Shown here: one piece after another, positions 1 to 9,799 of the stretch
How the letters are laid out: each line of letters starts with the position of its first letter
Numbering within the stretch: the stretch's first letter is position 1
NCBI RefSeq assembly: GCF_014653155.1
Contig: NZ_BNAF01000002.1
Span: 186,001-250,000 of the forward strand
Length of the DNA: 64,000 nt
Reading direction: 5' to 3'
Source: Sphingobacterium griseoflavum
GTDB taxonomy: Bacteria; Bacteroidota; Bacteroidia; Sphingobacteriales; Sphingobacteriaceae
Notes under the pieces: generated by a model
The model's input: the letters and a program-made list of their open reading frames with translations, nothing else
Told to the model about the DNA's origin: nothing
Databases searched by the model: none
Program-made: the position numbers and the translations under genes

Positions 1-2559
1 ACCGATCAAGATATCACCACCGTTAACCTCAGCACCGATACGGATGATACCGTTCTCGTCAAGGTCTTTTGTCGCTTCTTCCGAAACGTTAGGGATATCT
101 GCTGTTAACTCTTCTTCACCACGTTTCGTATCACGCACTTCCAATTCAAACTCTTCAATATGAAGAGAAGTGAACAAATCTTGCGATACCACACGCTCTG
201 AAATCACGATCGCATCCTCAAAGTTGTAACCTTGCCAAGGCATGAATGCCACTTTCAAGTTACGGCCAAGCGCTAGCTCACCATTTTCGGTTGCATAACC
301 CTCACACAATACCTCACCTTTACTTACCTTTTGTCCTTTGATAACAATAGGCTTCAAGTTGATACAAGTATTCTGGTTGGTTTTCTTGAATTTCGTTAAT
401 CTATATGTTTTTACGTCGTCATCGAAAGAGACCAAACGGTCATCTTCGGTACGCTCGTAACGGATTTTAATTTCGTTTGCATCGACGTATTCCACTACAC
501 CATTGCCTTCGGCGTTAATCAAGGTACGCGAGTCAGATGCTACGCGAGCCTCCAAGCCTGTACCAACGATCGGTGCACTAGGGCGCAACAAAGGCACCGC
601 TTGGCGCTGCATGTTGGATCCCATCAAGGCACGGTTGGCATCATCATGCTCCAAGAAAGGAATCAATGATGCGGCAATCGAAGTAATTTGGTTAGGCGCA
701 ACGTCCATGTAGTCCAAACGCTCTGGCTCGATAATCGGGAAGTCACCCTCGTATCTCGCTTTTACTTTAGGATCTAGGAAGTTACCTTTATCGTCATACT
801 GCGCGTTCGCCTGTGCAATAGTTTTATCGTCTTCATCTTCTGCCGATAGATAAACAACAGGCTCGTCAACAACCACTTTACCATCGGCCACCTTACGGTA
901 AGGTGTTTCGATAAAACCTAAATTATTGATCTTAGCATGAACGGCCAAAGAAGAAATCAAACCAATGTTTGGTCCCTCTGGAGTTTCGATGGTACAAAGA
1001 CGACCATAGTGCGTATAGTGAACGTCACGAACCTCGAAACCAGCACGCTCACGGGAAAGACCACCAGGTCCTAAGGCTGACAAACGACGCTTGTGCGTGA
1101 TCTCTGCCAACGGATTGGTTTGGTCCATAAACTGTGACAACTGGTTTGTTCCGAAGAACGAGTTGATCACGGATGATAGGGTACGCGCATTGATCAAGTC
1201 AGTCGGCGTGAACACCTCGTTATCACGAATGTTCATACGCTCACGGATGGTACGCGCCATACGTGAAAGCCCCACACCAAATTGTGCATATAACTGCTCA
1301 CCCACTGTACGCACACGACGGTTCGATAAGTGGTCAATATCATCCACTTCAGCTTTTGAGTTGATCAAGTTGATCAAGTACTTCACAATGGCGATAATGT
1401 CTTCCCGCGTTAATACTTTAATATCGTCTGCCGTACCTAGTTTCAACTTGCGGTTGATGCGGTAACGACCAACATCACCTAGGTCGTACCGTTTGTCCGA
1501 AAAGAACAAGCGATCAATGATACCACGTGCGGTCTCCTCATCAGGTGGTTCAGCGTTACGCAATTGACGGTAGATATGCTCAACCGCCTCCTTTTCAGAG
1601 TTTGACGTATCCTTTTGTAATGTATTATATATAATGGAGTAGTCCGCATTGTTTGACGCATCTTCTTTCGCAAGGATAATAGATTTAACGCCTGCGTCGA
1701 TAATCAAGTCAATGTGGTCTTCCTCTAAAACTGTCTCACGTTCTAATATTATTTCGTTACGATCGATAGAAACCACCTCACCTGTATCCTCATCCACGAA
1801 GTCTTCGATCCACTTCTTCAATACCCTAGCTGCCAAACGACGGCCGACATATTTTTTAAGACCCGACTTACTAACTTTTACTTCGTCAGCTAGATCGAAC
1901 AATTCCAAGATATCTTTATCCGAATCATATCCAATCGCACGTAATAACGTCGTAACCGGGAATTTCTTTTTACGGTCGATATAAGCATACATGACGTTGT
2001 TTACGTCCGTCGCAAATTCGATCCAAGATCCTTTAAAAGGAATGACCCTTGCAGAATAAAGTTTAGTACCATTTGTGTGTCTACTCTGACCGAAGAACAC
2101 ACCAGGGGAACGGTGCAACTGAGATACAATAACCCGCTCTGCTCCATTGACCACGAAGGTACCTTTGGGAGTCATGTAAGGAATTGTACCCAAGTAAACA
2201 TCCTGTACAATGGTTTCGAAATCTTCGTGCTCTTCATCATTACAAGATAACTTCAATTTTGCCTTGAGAGGCACGCTATACGTTAAACCGCGCTCAATAC
2301 ATTCTTGAATGTCGTAGCGAGGGGGATCGATAAAATAATCCAAAAACTCAAGCACAAAGATGTTTCTTGAATCAGAAATAGGGAAGTTTTCCGCGAAAAC
2401 CTTGAACAGCCCTTCCTGATGGCGATTGTCAGAAGTAGTTTCTAATTGAAAAAACTCCTTGAAAGATTGCAATTGCACGTCCAAGAAATCCGGGTAATCA
2501 ATTACCTTCTTACTTGTAGCAAAATTTACTCTTTCGTTTTGAATATTATTGTTTGCCAA
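1..2559 (-). CDS. rpoB: RNA polymerase beta subunit, partial (N-terminal 853 codons)
   Basis: Catalytic beta subunit of DNA-dependent RNA polymerase. The frame runs without stops from the left edge to a TTG start at 2557-2559, giving a protein beginning [13 protein letters not shown] (first residue read as Met), as in Pedobacter-type RpoB. No ATG lies nearby upstream in frame, which is why I chose TTG. The rifampicin-binding region is intact around 1050-1150 ([25 protein letters not shown]) with the Asp, His and Ser positions associated with sensitivity unchanged. The C-terminal third lies outside the window. It is the last gene seen of the minus-strand secE-nusG-rplKAJL-rpoB cluster. Confidence 0.97.
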   Translation of the reverse strand, partial: MANNNIQNERVNFATSKKVIDYPDFLDVQLQSFKEFFQLETTSDNRHQEGLFKVFAENFPISDSRNIFVLEFLDYFIDPPRYDIQECIERGLTYSVPLKAKLKLSCNDEEHEDFETIVQDVYLGTIPYMTPKGTFVVNGAERVIVSQLHRSPGVFFGQSRHTNGTKLYSARVIPFKGSWIEFATDVNNVMYAYIDRKKKFPVTTLLRAIGYDSDKDILELFDLADEVKVSKSGLKKYVGRRLAARVLKKWIEDFVDEDTGEVVSIDRNEIILERETVLEEDHIDLIIDAGVKSIILAKEDASNNADYSIIYNTLQKDTSNSEKEAVEHIYRQLRNAEPPDEETARGIIDRLFFSDKRYDLGDVGRYRINRKLKLGTADDIKVLTREDIIAIVKYLINLINSKAEVDDIDHLSNRRVRTVGEQLYAQFGVGLSRMARTIRERMNIRDNEVFTPTDLINARTLSSVINSFFGTNQLSQFMDQTNPLAEITHKRRLSALGPGGLSRERAGFEVRDVHYTHYGRLCTIETPEGPNIGLISSLAVHAKINNLGFIETPYRKVADGKVVVDEPVVYLSAEDEDDKTIAQANAQYDDKGNFLDPKVKARYEGDFPIIEPERLDYMDVAPNQITSIAASLIPFLEHDDANRALMGSNMQRQAVPLLRPSAPIVGTGLEARVASDSRTLINAEGNGVVEYVDANEIKIRYERTEDDRLVSFDDDVKTYRLTKFKKTNQNTCINLKPIVIKGQKVSKGEVLCEGYATENGELALGRNLKVAFMPWQGYNFEDAIVISERVVSQDLFTSLHIEEFELEVRDTKRGEEELTADIPNVSEEATKDLDENGIIRIGAEVNGGDILIG

Positions 2560-2616
2560 GGGAATAAGAATTTTAGTTTAAAAAAACTGAGCCAACTATG
2601 CTGTAATTGTGTTAGG

Positions 2617-2693
2617 GTCAAATGTCAGCACCCATTTGACACATGTAGTAATATAAATAGGAATAGACTCTGGCAAAATATTGACAGAGTCTA
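2617..2693 (-). promoter_or_regulatory. Two hairpins between rplL and rpoB (possible attenuator or processing site)
   Basis: The 162-nt gap between rplL and rpoB holds two inverted repeats in a row. One has 9-bp arms at 2664-2672 and 2685-2693 (TAGACTCTG / CAGAGTCTA, 12-nt loop). The other has 8-bp arms at 2617-2624 and 2633-2640 (GTCAAATG / CATTTGAC, 8-nt loop). Neither is followed by a run of T on the minus strand, so they look less like full terminators than like partial terminators or RNase sites. In E. coli the rplL-rpoB gap carries an attenuator and an RNase III site; equivalence here is inference. Confidence 0.45.
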
Positions 2694-2721
2694 AACCTTT
2701 AAGGTGCTTTAATATGTGAGA

Positions 2722-3099
2722 TTACTTGATCTCAACAACAGCTCCAGCTTCTTCTAATTGTTTTTTCAACGCTTCAGCTTCGTCTTTAGAAACACCAGCT
2801 TTCAATTCTTTAGGAGCGCCATCCACTAGATCTTTAGCTTCTTTCAATCCTAAACCAGCTAGGTCTTTTACTAATTTAACTACTGCTAATTTCTGACCAC
2901 CAGCTTCTTTCAAGATAACGTCAAATGAAGTTTTCTCTTCAGCAGCAGCAGCGCCACCTTCAGCAGGAGCAGCAGCAACTGCAACAGCAGCAGCAGCAGG
3001 CTCGATACCGTACTCGTCTTTTAAGATATCAGCTAATTCCTTAACTTCTTTCACTGTTAAGTTTACCAACTGTTCAGCAAGTTGTTTTAAATCTGCCAT
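2722..3099 (-). CDS. rplL: 50S ribosomal protein L7/L12
   Basis: Stalk protein L7/L12 (125 residues, normal length), which forms dimers on L10 and recruits translation GTPases. An N-terminal dimerisation helix (about residues 1-33) is followed by an Ala/Gly-rich flexible hinge (about 34-53, many consecutive Ala) and the C-terminal factor-binding domain with the conserved [19 protein letters not shown] stretch. It follows rplJ by 73 nt, and stalk genes rplJ and rplL are usually co-transcribed. Confidence 0.98.
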   Translation of the reverse strand: MADLKQLAEQLVNLTVKEVKELADILKDEYGIEPAAAAVAVAAAPAEGGAAAAEEKTSFDVILKEAGGQKLAVVKLVKDLAGLGLKEAKDLVDGAPKELKAGVSKDEAEALKKQLEEAGAVVEIK

Positions 3100-3172
3100 T
3101 TTATTTTGAATTTTTGAATGTACTTAAATAATGTTTAATGAATACACGAACTTTTATTATAGAGGGGGTTCG

Positions 3173-3691
3173 TTAGCCTCTTTCTTCTAAAGCTTTTACT
3201 AATCCTGAAATTGTATTTCCTCCCGACTGAAGAGCAGAAATAACATTTTTCGCTGGTGATTGAAGTGCTGCAATAACGTCTGCAATAAGTTCTTCCTTAG
3301 ATTTAAGGCTTACCAATGCACTCAGTTGATCGTCACCTACAAAAGATGTCTCTTGAATGTAAGCTGCTTTTAAAACTGGTTTATCACCTGTTTTACGCAA
3401 TTCTTTGATCAACTTTGCAGGAGCATTTCCTGATTCAGAGAACATCAAAGTAGATGCACCCTTCAACACGCTGCGAAGCTCTTCCGAATCGATACCTGCT
3501 TCTACAAGAGCTTTCTCAATCAAGGAGTTTTTCGCTACCTGAATGATGATACCTTGATCGAAACATTTACGACGAATGTTATTCACTTTGTCAACCGTTA
3601 AATCAGCAGTATCCGTAATATAGAAATTACCGTAAGATTTAATCTGTTCGGCCAAAGCTTGAACAATTTCTTGTTTTTCTTCTTTTCTCAT
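3173..3691 (-). CDS. rplJ: 50S ribosomal protein L10
   Basis: Ribosomal protein L10 (172 residues), which anchors L7/L12 dimers on 23S rRNA. The N-terminal rRNA-binding domain (MRKEEKQEIVQALAEQI, then the conserved RRKCFDQGI region) and the C-terminal helix that carries L7/L12 are both present. Only 2 nt separate its ATG from the rplA stop codon, so there is no room for a separate L10 leader directly upstream. Any autoregulatory RNA structure would have to lie inside rplA or upstream of rplK. Confidence 0.97.
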   Translation of the reverse strand: MRKEEKQEIVQALAEQIKSYGNFYITDTADLTVDKVNNIRRKCFDQGIIIQVAKNSLIEKALVEAGIDSEELRSVLKGASTLMFSESGNAPAKLIKELRKTGDKPVLKAAYIQETSFVGDDQLSALVSLKSKEELIADVIAALQSPAKNVISALQSGGNTISGLVKALEERG

Positions 3692-3693
3692 GA

Positions 3694-4392
3694 TTAAATT
3701 CCTGCTACTGATTTAGTTTCAACATGAATACCGGGACTCATTGTTGAAGAGATATGAATACTCTTAAAGTAGGTTCCCTTAGCTGCAGATGGTTTCAAAC
3801 GGGAAAGTGTTTGTAACACTTCCAATGCGTTATCATAAATCTTATCTGCGTCGAAGGACACTTTACCAACTGAAGTATGGATGATTCCTGTTTTATCAAC
3901 TTTGAAGTCAATTTTACCAGCCTTAACTTCCGTTACAGCTTTACCGACTTCGGTAGTCACTGTACCTGTTTTAGGGTTAGGCATCAAGTTTCTAGGACCT
4001 AAAATACGTCCTAATTTACCCACTTTAGCCATCACACTAGGCATAGTAATAATGATATCAACGTCAGTCCAACCACCTTCGATTTTGCTGATATAGTCGT
4101 CAAGACCCACGAAATCTGCACCTGCAGCCTTAGCTTCTTCCTCCTTATCAGGAGTACACAATACTAAAACACGTACAGTCTTACCAGTTCCGTGAGGTAA
4201 TGTCGCAATACCACGTACCATTTGGTTTGCTTTACGAGGATCCACGCCTAAACGAACGTCGATATCCACAGAAGCATCAAATTTAGTAGCAGTAATCTCT
4301 TTCACCAAAGCCGCAGCTTCTTGTAAAGAATACGCTTTACCAGCTTCAATTTTGGATAGTGCCGCTTTTTGATTTTTTGTTAATCTAGCCAC
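3694..4392 (-). CDS. rplA: 50S ribosomal protein L1
   Basis: Ribosomal protein L1 (232 residues, full length), part of the L1 stalk that moves deacylated tRNA out of the E site and a translational repressor of its own operon in other bacteria. The signature [22 protein letters not shown] is present near residues 125-145 and identifies the family securely. It lies 22 nt after rplK in the same minus-strand operon and 2 nt before rplJ. Confidence 0.98.
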   Translation of the reverse strand: MARLTKNQKAALSKIEAGKAYSLQEAAALVKEITATKFDASVDIDVRLGVDPRKANQMVRGIATLPHGTGKTVRVLVLCTPDKEEEAKAAGADFVGLDDYISKIEGGWTDVDIIITMPSVMAKVGKLGRILGPRNLMPNPKTGTVTTEVGKAVTEVKAGKIDFKVDKTGIIHTSVGKVSFDADKIYDNALEVLQTLSRLKPSAAKGTYFKSIHISSTMSPGIHVETKSVAGI

Positions 4393-4414
4393 TTTCTTAA
4401 ACTGATTTCGTTAA

Positions 4415-4858
4415 TTAATTGTTCCAAGGAGCGTTACCGGAAACGGTAATACCCATACTACGTGCTGTCCCAGCGACCATTTTCATAGCCGACTCTACAG
4501 TAAATGCGTTCAAATCAGGCATTTTATCCTTCGCGATGGTCTCAACTTGCTCCCACGTGATGGCAGCAACCTTCTTACGGTTAGGCTCACCAGAACCACT
4601 CTTCAACTTAGCAGCATCTTTCAACTGCACCGCCACAGGAGGTGTTTTGATGATAAAATCAAATGATTTGTCACTGTAAACTGTAATGACAACAGGTAAT
4701 ACTTGACCTGGTTTGTCTTGCGTACGGGCATTGAATTGCTTACAGAAATCCATGATATTTACCCCTTTAGCACCCAATGCAGGTCCTACTGGAGGTGATG
4801 GATTGGCAGCACCGCCCTTTACTTGTAATTTTACTAACGCACTGACTTCTTTTGCCAT
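4415..4858 (-). CDS. rplK: 50S ribosomal protein L11
   Basis: Ribosomal protein L11 (147 residues), which binds the GTPase-associated region of 23S rRNA and is needed for the RelA stringent response. The proline-rich stretch [24 protein letters not shown] near residues 20-43 is diagnostic; the C-terminal RNA-binding domain follows. It is the first gene after the nusG terminator and has its own promoter-like sequence at 4967-4997. Confidence 0.98.
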   Translation of the reverse strand: MAKEVSALVKLQVKGGAANPSPPVGPALGAKGVNIMDFCKQFNARTQDKPGQVLPVVITVYSDKSFDFIIKTPPVAVQLKDAAKLKSGSGEPNRKKVAAITWEQVETIAKDKMPDLNAFTVESAMKMVAGTARSMGITVSGNAPWNN

Positions 4859-4966
4859 TTTGTTTTGAATTTAATTGTTAAATGTTTGTTAGTAAGTTGG
4901 AAGCTTAAACGTAACATTTAGTGTTCGAAGGCTATAATCACGTATGCAATACAACCAAACGAGGTG

Positions 4967-4997
4967 CAAAGATAATACATAACCACCATTATAACAA
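4967..4997 (-). promoter_or_regulatory. Candidate Bacteroidota-type promoter for rplK-rplA-rplJ-rplL-rpoB
   Basis: On the minus strand the sequence TTG (4995-4997) is followed after 20 nt by TATCTTTG (4967-4974). That is a full match to the Bacteroidota -33/-7 consensus TTG ... TAnnTTTG. It lies in the 226-nt gap between the nusG terminator and rplK, where a new promoter is needed. The predicted start near 4960 would leave a leader of about 100 nt. Confidence 0.6.
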
Positions 4998-5054
4998 AAA
5001 AAAGAAATAAAAAATTATTTCTTTTCACGGAAACCGATTGTTCGGGTTGCTGCA

Positions 5055-5083
5055 TAAAAAAGCCCTTCGGAAAAGGGCTTTTG
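5055..5083 (-). terminator. Intrinsic terminator after nusG
   Basis: Immediately after the nusG stop codon the minus strand reads AAAAGCCCTT-TTCCG-AAGGGCTTTTTT: a GC-containing stem, short loop and T tract. It separates secE-nusG from the rplK operon. Confidence 0.85.
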
Positions 5084-5084
5084 C

Positions 5085-5630
5085 TTATTCTTTTTCAACC
5101 TGCATGTAATTCAGCTCGAGTGGTGTTTTACGACCGAAGACCTTCACCATGACAGTTAGTTTCTTTTTATCTTCATGAACCTCCTCGATTTCACCGGTAA
5201 AACCGTTGAAAGGCCCATCGTTTACTTTTACTGTTTCGCCAACATAATAAGGCACATTCATGCTCTCACCCTGCTCGGCCATTTCGTCCACCTTACCCAG
5301 GATACGGTTCACTTCTGCCGGACGCAAGGGAATAGCATTGCCTGCCTTATCGCCTAAAAACCCAATGACACTGTTCAAATTTTTTATAGCGTGCTCGATC
5401 TCACCATCCAAAGCCGCTTCGATCAATACATATCCTGGATAATAGTTACGTTCTTTCGCGACCTTTTTTCCATCGCGCATTTGGTAATATTTCTCCATCG
5501 GTATCAAAACCTGTGGCACCAAATGCTGGATTCCCAAGCGACTAACTTCGGCCTCCACATACTGCTTTACCTTCTTCTCTTTTCCACTAACGGCACGAAC
5601 TACATACCATTTTAACGATTGATCTGCCAT
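5085..5630 (-). CDS. nusG: Transcription termination/antitermination factor NusG
   Basis: NusG (181 residues), an elongation factor that bridges RNA polymerase with Rho or the ribosome. The N-terminal NGN domain starts with the typical KWYVVRAVSGKEKKVK; the C-terminal KOW domain contains VNDGPFNGFTGEIEEVHEDKKKL (about residues 125-150). It lies 16 nt after secE, the usual gene pair. Confidence 0.97.
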   Translation of the reverse strand: MADQSLKWYVVRAVSGKEKKVKQYVEAEVSRLGIQHLVPQVLIPMEKYYQMRDGKKVAKERNYYPGYVLIEAALDGEIEHAIKNLNSVIGFLGDKAGNAIPLRPAEVNRILGKVDEMAEQGESMNVPYYVGETVKVNDGPFNGFTGEIEEVHEDKKKLTVMVKVFGRKTPLELNYMQVEKE

Positions 5631-5646
5631 AAAATTTAACTGCTAT

Positions 5647-5841
5647 TTAGGAGGTAATTCCGTACAACAACTCTAATAAATTGCTTGACGCCTTATCCAT
5701 CACAAAAATAAGAAGTGCAATAAGGATTGATGCTACAAGTACTACCACTGCAGAATTTTGCAATTGAGCCCAAGTAGGCCAAGTTACCTTTTCGGTAACT
5801 TCGATATAGGACTCTTTAAAAAAATCAAGTACTTTCGCCAT
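5647..5841 (-). CDS. secE: Preprotein translocase subunit SecE
   Basis: SecE (64 residues), the small clamp subunit of the SecYEG channel. The amphipathic helix with the conserved E-V-x-W-P-T-W segment (VTEKVTWPTWAQL, about residues 15-27) precedes one transmembrane segment (about 31-50). The single-helix short form is normal for most bacteria. It lies between tRNA-Trp and nusG, the standard context. Confidence 0.95.
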   Translation of the reverse strand: MAKVLDFFKESYIEVTEKVTWPTWAQLQNSAVVVLVASILIALLIFVMDKASSNLLELLYGITS

Positions 5842-5867
5842 TTTTTAGTTTACCTAAATTATTTTAG

Positions 5868-5938
5868 CACGGGCACCAGGACTCGAACCCAGACCAAAGG
5901 TTTTGGAGACCTTCGTTCTACCTTTAAACTATGCCCGT
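5868..5938 (-). tRNA. tRNA-Trp (CCA)
   Basis: A cloverleaf can be folded: 7-bp acceptor ACGGGCA/TGCCCGT, anticodon stem AAGGT/ACCTT with loop CTCCAAA (anticodon CCA), T arm with GGTTCGAGTCC, discriminator G as expected for Trp. No CCA is encoded at the 3' end. It sits between tuf and secE, the conserved Bacteroidota position. Confidence 0.96.
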
Positions 5939-6032
5939 GTAGAATTCGTTTACTGCTGCAAATATAGCGTTTAAGCACTATTGCCGCAAATATTATTTTT
6001 GTTTTTTTTGTTTTTAAATCGTCCCATCAAGA

Positions 6033-6074
6033 GAAAAAACAAGCTAATCAGCATCAGCCAATTAGCTTGTTTTC
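6033..6074 (-). terminator. Intrinsic terminator after tuf
   Basis: On the minus strand, downstream of the tuf stop codon, a 10-bp stem ACAAGCTAAT/ATTAGCTTGT with a 12-nt loop is followed by TTTTTT. This is a clear rho-independent terminator that separates tuf from tRNA-Trp/secE. Confidence 0.85.
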
Positions 6075-6097
6075 TTATAATAGACGTATCTTAAAGA

Positions 6098-7285
6098 TTA
6101 CGCTAAGATTTCAGTTACCTGACCAGCACCTACTGTTCTACCACCCTCACGGATAGCGAAACGTAGACCTTTTTCCATCGCGATTGCGTTGATCAATTTC
6201 ACCGTAATTGTGATGTTATCACCTGGCATAACCATCTCTGTACCTTCTGGTAGAGAAATTTCACCGGTAACGTCAGTCGTACGGAAGTAGAACTGCGGAC
6301 GGTATTTGTTGAAGAATGGTGTATGACGACCACCTTCTGCTTTAGACAATACGTAAACCTCAGCTTTGAAATCAGTGTGAGGCGTTACAGTACCTGGTTT
6401 ACAGATAACCATACCACGACGGATATCAGTTTTCTCAATACCACGTAACAACAAACCTACGTTATCACCAGCTTCACCGTAATCTAAGATCTTGCGGAAC
6501 ATCTCCACACCTGTTACAGTAGATTTCAAATTCTCAGCACCCATACCTAAGATCTCAACTGGATCTCCTGAGTTGATCACACCTCTTTCGATACGACCGG
6601 TAGCAACTGTACCACGACCTGTGATAGAGAACACATCCTCGATAGGCATCAAGAAAGGCAATTCTGTCAAACGTGGAGGAATTGGAATGTAGTTATCTAC
6701 AGCATCCATCAATTCCATGATTTTCTCAACCCACTCAGGCTCGCCGTTCAACGCTCCCAATGCAGATCCTTTGATTACTGGAATATCATCACCAGGGAAT
6801 TCGTAGAATGACAACAACTCACGAACTTCCATCTCTACTAAGTCTAACAACTCTTCGTCGTCTACTAAGTCGGTTTTGTTCATGAATACAACTAGAGCAG
6901 GTACACCTACTTGGCGAGCCAACAAGATGTGCTCACGCGTTTGAGGCATAGGACCGTCAGTAGCCGCTACAACGATGATAGCACCATCCATCTGAGCAGC
7001 ACCAGTAACCATGTTCTTCACATAATCCGCGTGACCTGGACAGTCAACGTGTGCGTAGTGACGGTTAGCTGTTGAATACTCAACGTGTGCAGTATTAATT
7101 GTGATACCACGCTCTTTTTCTTCAGGAGCAGAGTCAATTGAATCAAATGAACGAGCTTCTGACAAACCTTTATCAGCTAATACTTTAGTGATAGCGGCTG
7201 TAGTAGTTGTTTTACCGTGGTCAACGTGACCGATAGTACCAATGTTTAAGTGCGGTTTACTACGGTCAAATTTCTCTTTTGCCAT
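6098..7285 (-). CDS. tuf: Elongation factor Tu
   Basis: EF-Tu (395 residues), the GTPase that delivers aminoacyl-tRNA to the ribosome. All G motifs are visible: GHVDHGKT (G1), RGITI (G2), DCPGHADY (G3), NKTD (G4) and GSAL (G5). Domains 2 and 3 follow, with the conserved [13 protein letters not shown] and [15 protein letters not shown] stretches. It lies between the tRNA cluster and tRNA-Trp-secE. A TTG/TACTTTTG promoter-like pair lies upstream at 7335-7366, overlapping the end of tRNA-Thr(GGT). Confidence 0.98.
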   Translation of the reverse strand: MAKEKFDRSKPHLNIGTIGHVDHGKTTTTAAITKVLADKGLSEARSFDSIDSAPEEKERGITINTAHVEYSTANRHYAHVDCPGHADYVKNMVTGAAQMDGAIIVVAATDGPMPQTREHILLARQVGVPALVVFMNKTDLVDDEELLDLVEMEVRELLSFYEFPGDDIPVIKGSALGALNGEPEWVEKIMELMDAVDNYIPIPPRLTELPFLMPIEDVFSITGRGTVATGRIERGVINSGDPVEILGMGAENLKSTVTGVEMFRKILDYGEAGDNVGLLLRGIEKTDIRRGMVICKPGTVTPHTDFKAEVYVLSKAEGGRHTPFFNKYRPQFYFRTTDVTGEISLPEGTEMVMPGDNITITVKLINAIAMEKGLRFAIREGGRTVGAGQVTEILA

Positions 7286-7334
7286 GTTTATGCGAATTAG
7301 TAATTATAAAATATTTCTTATTTAATCCTTTTTA

Positions 7335-7360
7335 CAAAAGTAAAAACTTTTGGTTATGTG

Positions 7361-7366
<6 letters not shown>
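7335..7366 (-). promoter_or_regulatory. Candidate promoter for tuf
   Basis: Minus strand: TTG at 7364-7366, inside the acceptor end of tRNA-Thr(GGT), then TACTTTTG at 7335-7342, matching TAnnTTTG with a 21-nt gap. tuf could also be read through from the tRNA cluster. Confidence 0.4.
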
Positions 7367-7432
<66 letters not shown>

Positions 7433-7526
7433 TTTCCTAAAAGCTTAATTACAGATAAATGCCTCCACCTTATTTAGATACGTTCATCAAAAAAAGACAG
7501 AGACTTAATCAAACATTAAAAAAATG

Positions 7527-7599
7527 AGCGGAAGACGGGTCTCGAACCCGCAACCTATAGCTTGGAAGGCTATCGCTCTACCAATTGAGCTACTTCCGC
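7527..7599 (-). tRNA. tRNA-Gly (TCC)
   Basis: Cloverleaf: acceptor GCGGAAG/CTTCCGC, anticodon stem ATAGC/GCTAT with loop CTTCCAA (anticodon TCC), T arm GCGGGTTCGAGACCCGT. CCA not encoded. Confidence 0.96.
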
Positions 7600-7645
7600 T
7601 TTTTTGTTCGAAACCTGCTAACAGGCTTCGAACAGTTAAAAAGTG

Positions 7646-7726
7646 TGGAGGGAGAAGGATTCGAACCTTCGAAGCCGAAGCAACGGATTTACAGTCCGTC
7701 CCATTTGACCGCTCTGGAACCCCTCC
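7646..7726 (-). tRNA. tRNA-Tyr (GTA)
   Basis: Class II tRNA with a long variable arm (TGCTTCGGCTTCG). Anticodon stem ACGGA/TCCGT with loop CTGTAAA (anticodon GTA); acceptor GGAGGGG paired with the 3' CTCCC region; discriminator A; CCA not encoded. Confidence 0.95.
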
Positions 7727-7750
7727 ATACCTGCAATCGAAATTGCATTT

Positions 7751-7826
<76 letters not shown>

Positions 7827-7998
7827 ATATTATTTTAAAAAACTCTCTTTTAAGAACTTCTATCTATTTAGATAGCGAGTGCAAAAATCTCATTTACTTT
7901 TGATATTTGCAAGTTTTTTAAAAACTTTTTTTTATCGTGTTAAAGAACTCTTTTTTTATCATCCTCGAACCGCCAAACACCGTTCGTTTTTGATGATG

Positions 7999-8027
7999 CA
8001 AAGATAGTTACTCCAAGCATACTTCAA
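7999..8027 (-). promoter_or_regulatory. Candidate promoter for the tRNA-Thr-Tyr-Gly-Thr cluster
   Basis: The 307-nt gap 7827-8133 has no gene. On the minus strand, TTG at 8025-8027 is followed after 18 nt by TATCTTTG (7999-8006), identical to the -7 box proposed for rplK. The resulting tRNA precursor would have a leader of about 165 nt. The rest of the gap is A/T-rich, with a small palindrome (CTATCTA-TTTAGATAG, near 7860). I see no clear promoter for the plus-strand gene at 8134. Confidence 0.5.
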
Positions 8028-8133
8028 AAATATTTCGCAAAAAAAGAACGCTCATTAGACCATATACTTGATATGCAAGGAAATAATTTACATCTTGCAC
8101 CGCATTTTTTAAGCGGCTTCGCCATCGTTACCC

Positions 8134-9294
8134 ATGAATTTGACATTGAACTTCAAAAATATATTATTCAGCACACTATTCCTTTCGAATTTTTTCGCTT
8201 TACCGGCACATGCACAAGACAACAACGTCGTTAAAAAATTGATCCAGCGGTTCCTTTCATCAGAAAACGATTCCACCAGAGGAGCTAGCCTGATTGTTCT
8301 TCCTGCTGTAGGTTATGCGCAGGAGTCTGGCTTCGAATATGGTATTGCCGGAACCTATAATTTTTATTTAGACAAATCTGATCTGAACAGCCGCACATCC
8401 AATATCACGTTGATTGGTACGCTAACTACCGAGAAACAGAAAAACGCAAAACTCACGTCAGATATTTGGACAAAAAACAACGACTACCATATACTTTCCG
8501 AACTTCGCTACCGCGATTGGCCATTCAACTTCTATGGCCTAGGCTCCGACACGTGGCTCGCGGATGAGGACCTCATTGGTCAGAAGCTTATCCGGGCCAA
8601 GCTCGATGGGGAAAAAAAGATTGTCCCAAACTGGTACGCCGGTTTGAACATCAAATATGAGCATTTCCGTTTCGACGATCGAGAGACTGGCGGCATATTT
8701 GATCGCGACAATGTTTTGGGTAAACTTGGCGGACAATACTTGGCGCTGGGCATATCTTCGCTGTATGACACGCGAAACAATACCACTTATACCACCAACG
8801 GTCTTTACACAAGATTAAAATATGACTATTCGCCCAACTTCTTTCAGGGAGACAATTTCACCGGAAGCGAATTGGAAGCCGATCTGCGCATCTTCAAAAA
8901 ACTGGCCCCGACCTTGACGATGGCTGGGCAACTCCTCTATCGTGGGACATTTGGCAAAAACGTCCCATTTTATGCCTATCGGGATCTTGGTGGCGACATG
9001 ACCATGCGCGGTTACTATCTTGGTCGATATAAAGATCTGAACTATGCCACGGCCCAAGCTGAATTGCGCTACCGCTTTATGCCCCGTTTCGGGATTGTGG
9101 GCTTTGGCGGAACGGGGGGGACCTTCTCGCCCGAACGGCATCTTCGCTTGGTGCCGAGCTATGGAGCCGGGATCCGCTATTTCTTCAGCCTAGAACACAA
9201 CAGCACGATACGATTCGATTATGCATTCGGCGAGAAAAGACCAGGAGAAAAGCAACAAAAGGGGTTCTATTTAAGTATTAGCGAGGCGTTTTGA
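8134..9294 (+). CDS. Omp85/BamA-like outer membrane beta-barrel protein without POTRA domains
   Basis: 386 residues. A signal peptide (about 1-27, ending ALPAHAQ) is followed almost at once by alternating hydrophobic beta strands. The motif MTMRGYYLGRYKD (about residue 286) matches the conserved RGY-type motif of the Omp85 (BamA/TamA, surface antigen D15) barrel loop 6. The chain ends in YLSISEAF, a C-terminal aromatic as in outer membrane barrels. No POTRA repeats fit in the short N-terminal region, so this is the barrel-only group common in Bacteroidota; the transported substrate is unknown. Its last 24 nt overlap the 3' end of the convergent gene at 9271. Confidence 0.8.
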   Translation: MNLTLNFKNILFSTLFLSNFFALPAHAQDNNVVKKLIQRFLSSENDSTRGASLIVLPAVGYAQESGFEYGIAGTYNFYLDKSDLNSRTSNITLIGTLTTEKQKNAKLTSDIWTKNNDYHILSELRYRDWPFNFYGLGSDTWLADEDLIGQKLIRAKLDGEKKIVPNWYAGLNIKYEHFRFDDRETGGIFDRDNVLGKLGGQYLALGISSLYDTRNNTTYTTNGLYTRLKYDYSPNFFQGDNFTGSELEADLRIFKKLAPTLTMAGQLLYRGTFGKNVPFYAYRDLGGDMTMRGYYLGRYKDLNYATAQAELRYRFMPRFGIVGFGGTGGTFSPERHLRLVPSYGAGIRYFFSLEHNSTIRFDYAFGEKRPGEKQQKGFYLSISEAF

Positions 9295-9771
9295 TCCGTT
9301 CTTTTTCCAATAGGGATACCGCAAAATAAAATGATCCTTACGTTGGCCATCCCGATGCATCAGCATGCCAAAGTGAAACAGATCGATGCTCACCACAACC
9401 AGCTCATTTGCTGTTAGGGTATCCCATATCGCTTCCCTTTTATGGGGCTCGTGAACGATGAGAATTTTGCCGCGCTCCACGAGGTGAAGGATCCTCTCCG
9501 CAGATACGTCATCCAGGTCTACCCAAATGGCTGCGCTATCCTCTCCTTCATGTAAAGTACCGAGACCAGACACCCCGCAAAATGGCAATATTTGTTGCAA
9601 AAGCAAACGATATCCCCACGGAAAGTGCCTAGGCATAGCAACAGCAGCAACGCCGCTTGTTTTTTTCGCGTAGACAACCTGTTCGGCTAATCGGTAAACA
9701 AATGGCGAATGCGTTCCGTGCCGACTATTAGCGGTTATAAAATGCTTGATAAGTGCCCAATAATATCCCAT
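9271..9771 (-). CDS. Shortened methyltransferase-like protein
   Basis: 166 residues. The N-terminus (ANSRHGTHSPFVYRLAEQV, residues 14-32) and the C-terminus (SIDLFHFGMLMHRDGQRKDHFILRYP) resemble the two ends of a Bacteroidota class I SAM-dependent methyltransferase family of about 230-250 residues. The glycine-rich SAM-binding stretch expected after YRLL is not recognisable, and roughly 70 residues seem to be missing from the middle. It is probably a degenerate or repurposed paralogue. It follows the histidine kinase by 28 nt, so it could be the last gene of the TolC-regulator-kinase operon. It overlaps the Omp85 gene end by 24 nt. Confidence 0.6.
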   Translation of the reverse strand: MGYYWALIKHFITANSRHGTHSPFVYRLAEQVVYAKKTSGVAAVAMPRHFPWGYRLLLQQILPFCGVSGLGTLHEGEDSAAIWVDLDDVSAERILHLVERGKILIVHEPHKREAIWDTLTANELVVVSIDLFHFGMLMHRDGQRKDHFILRYPYWKKNGSKRLANT

Positions 9772-9799
9772 GGCGCAAAAATATGCCTTTTATGAACTA

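Noticed and set aside
7905..7935. AAGTTTTT/AAAAACTT with a T run in the gap before 8134 as a plus-strand terminator
   Set aside because: No plus-strand gene lies upstream and the stem is only A/T pairs; likely simple A/T-rich sequence.
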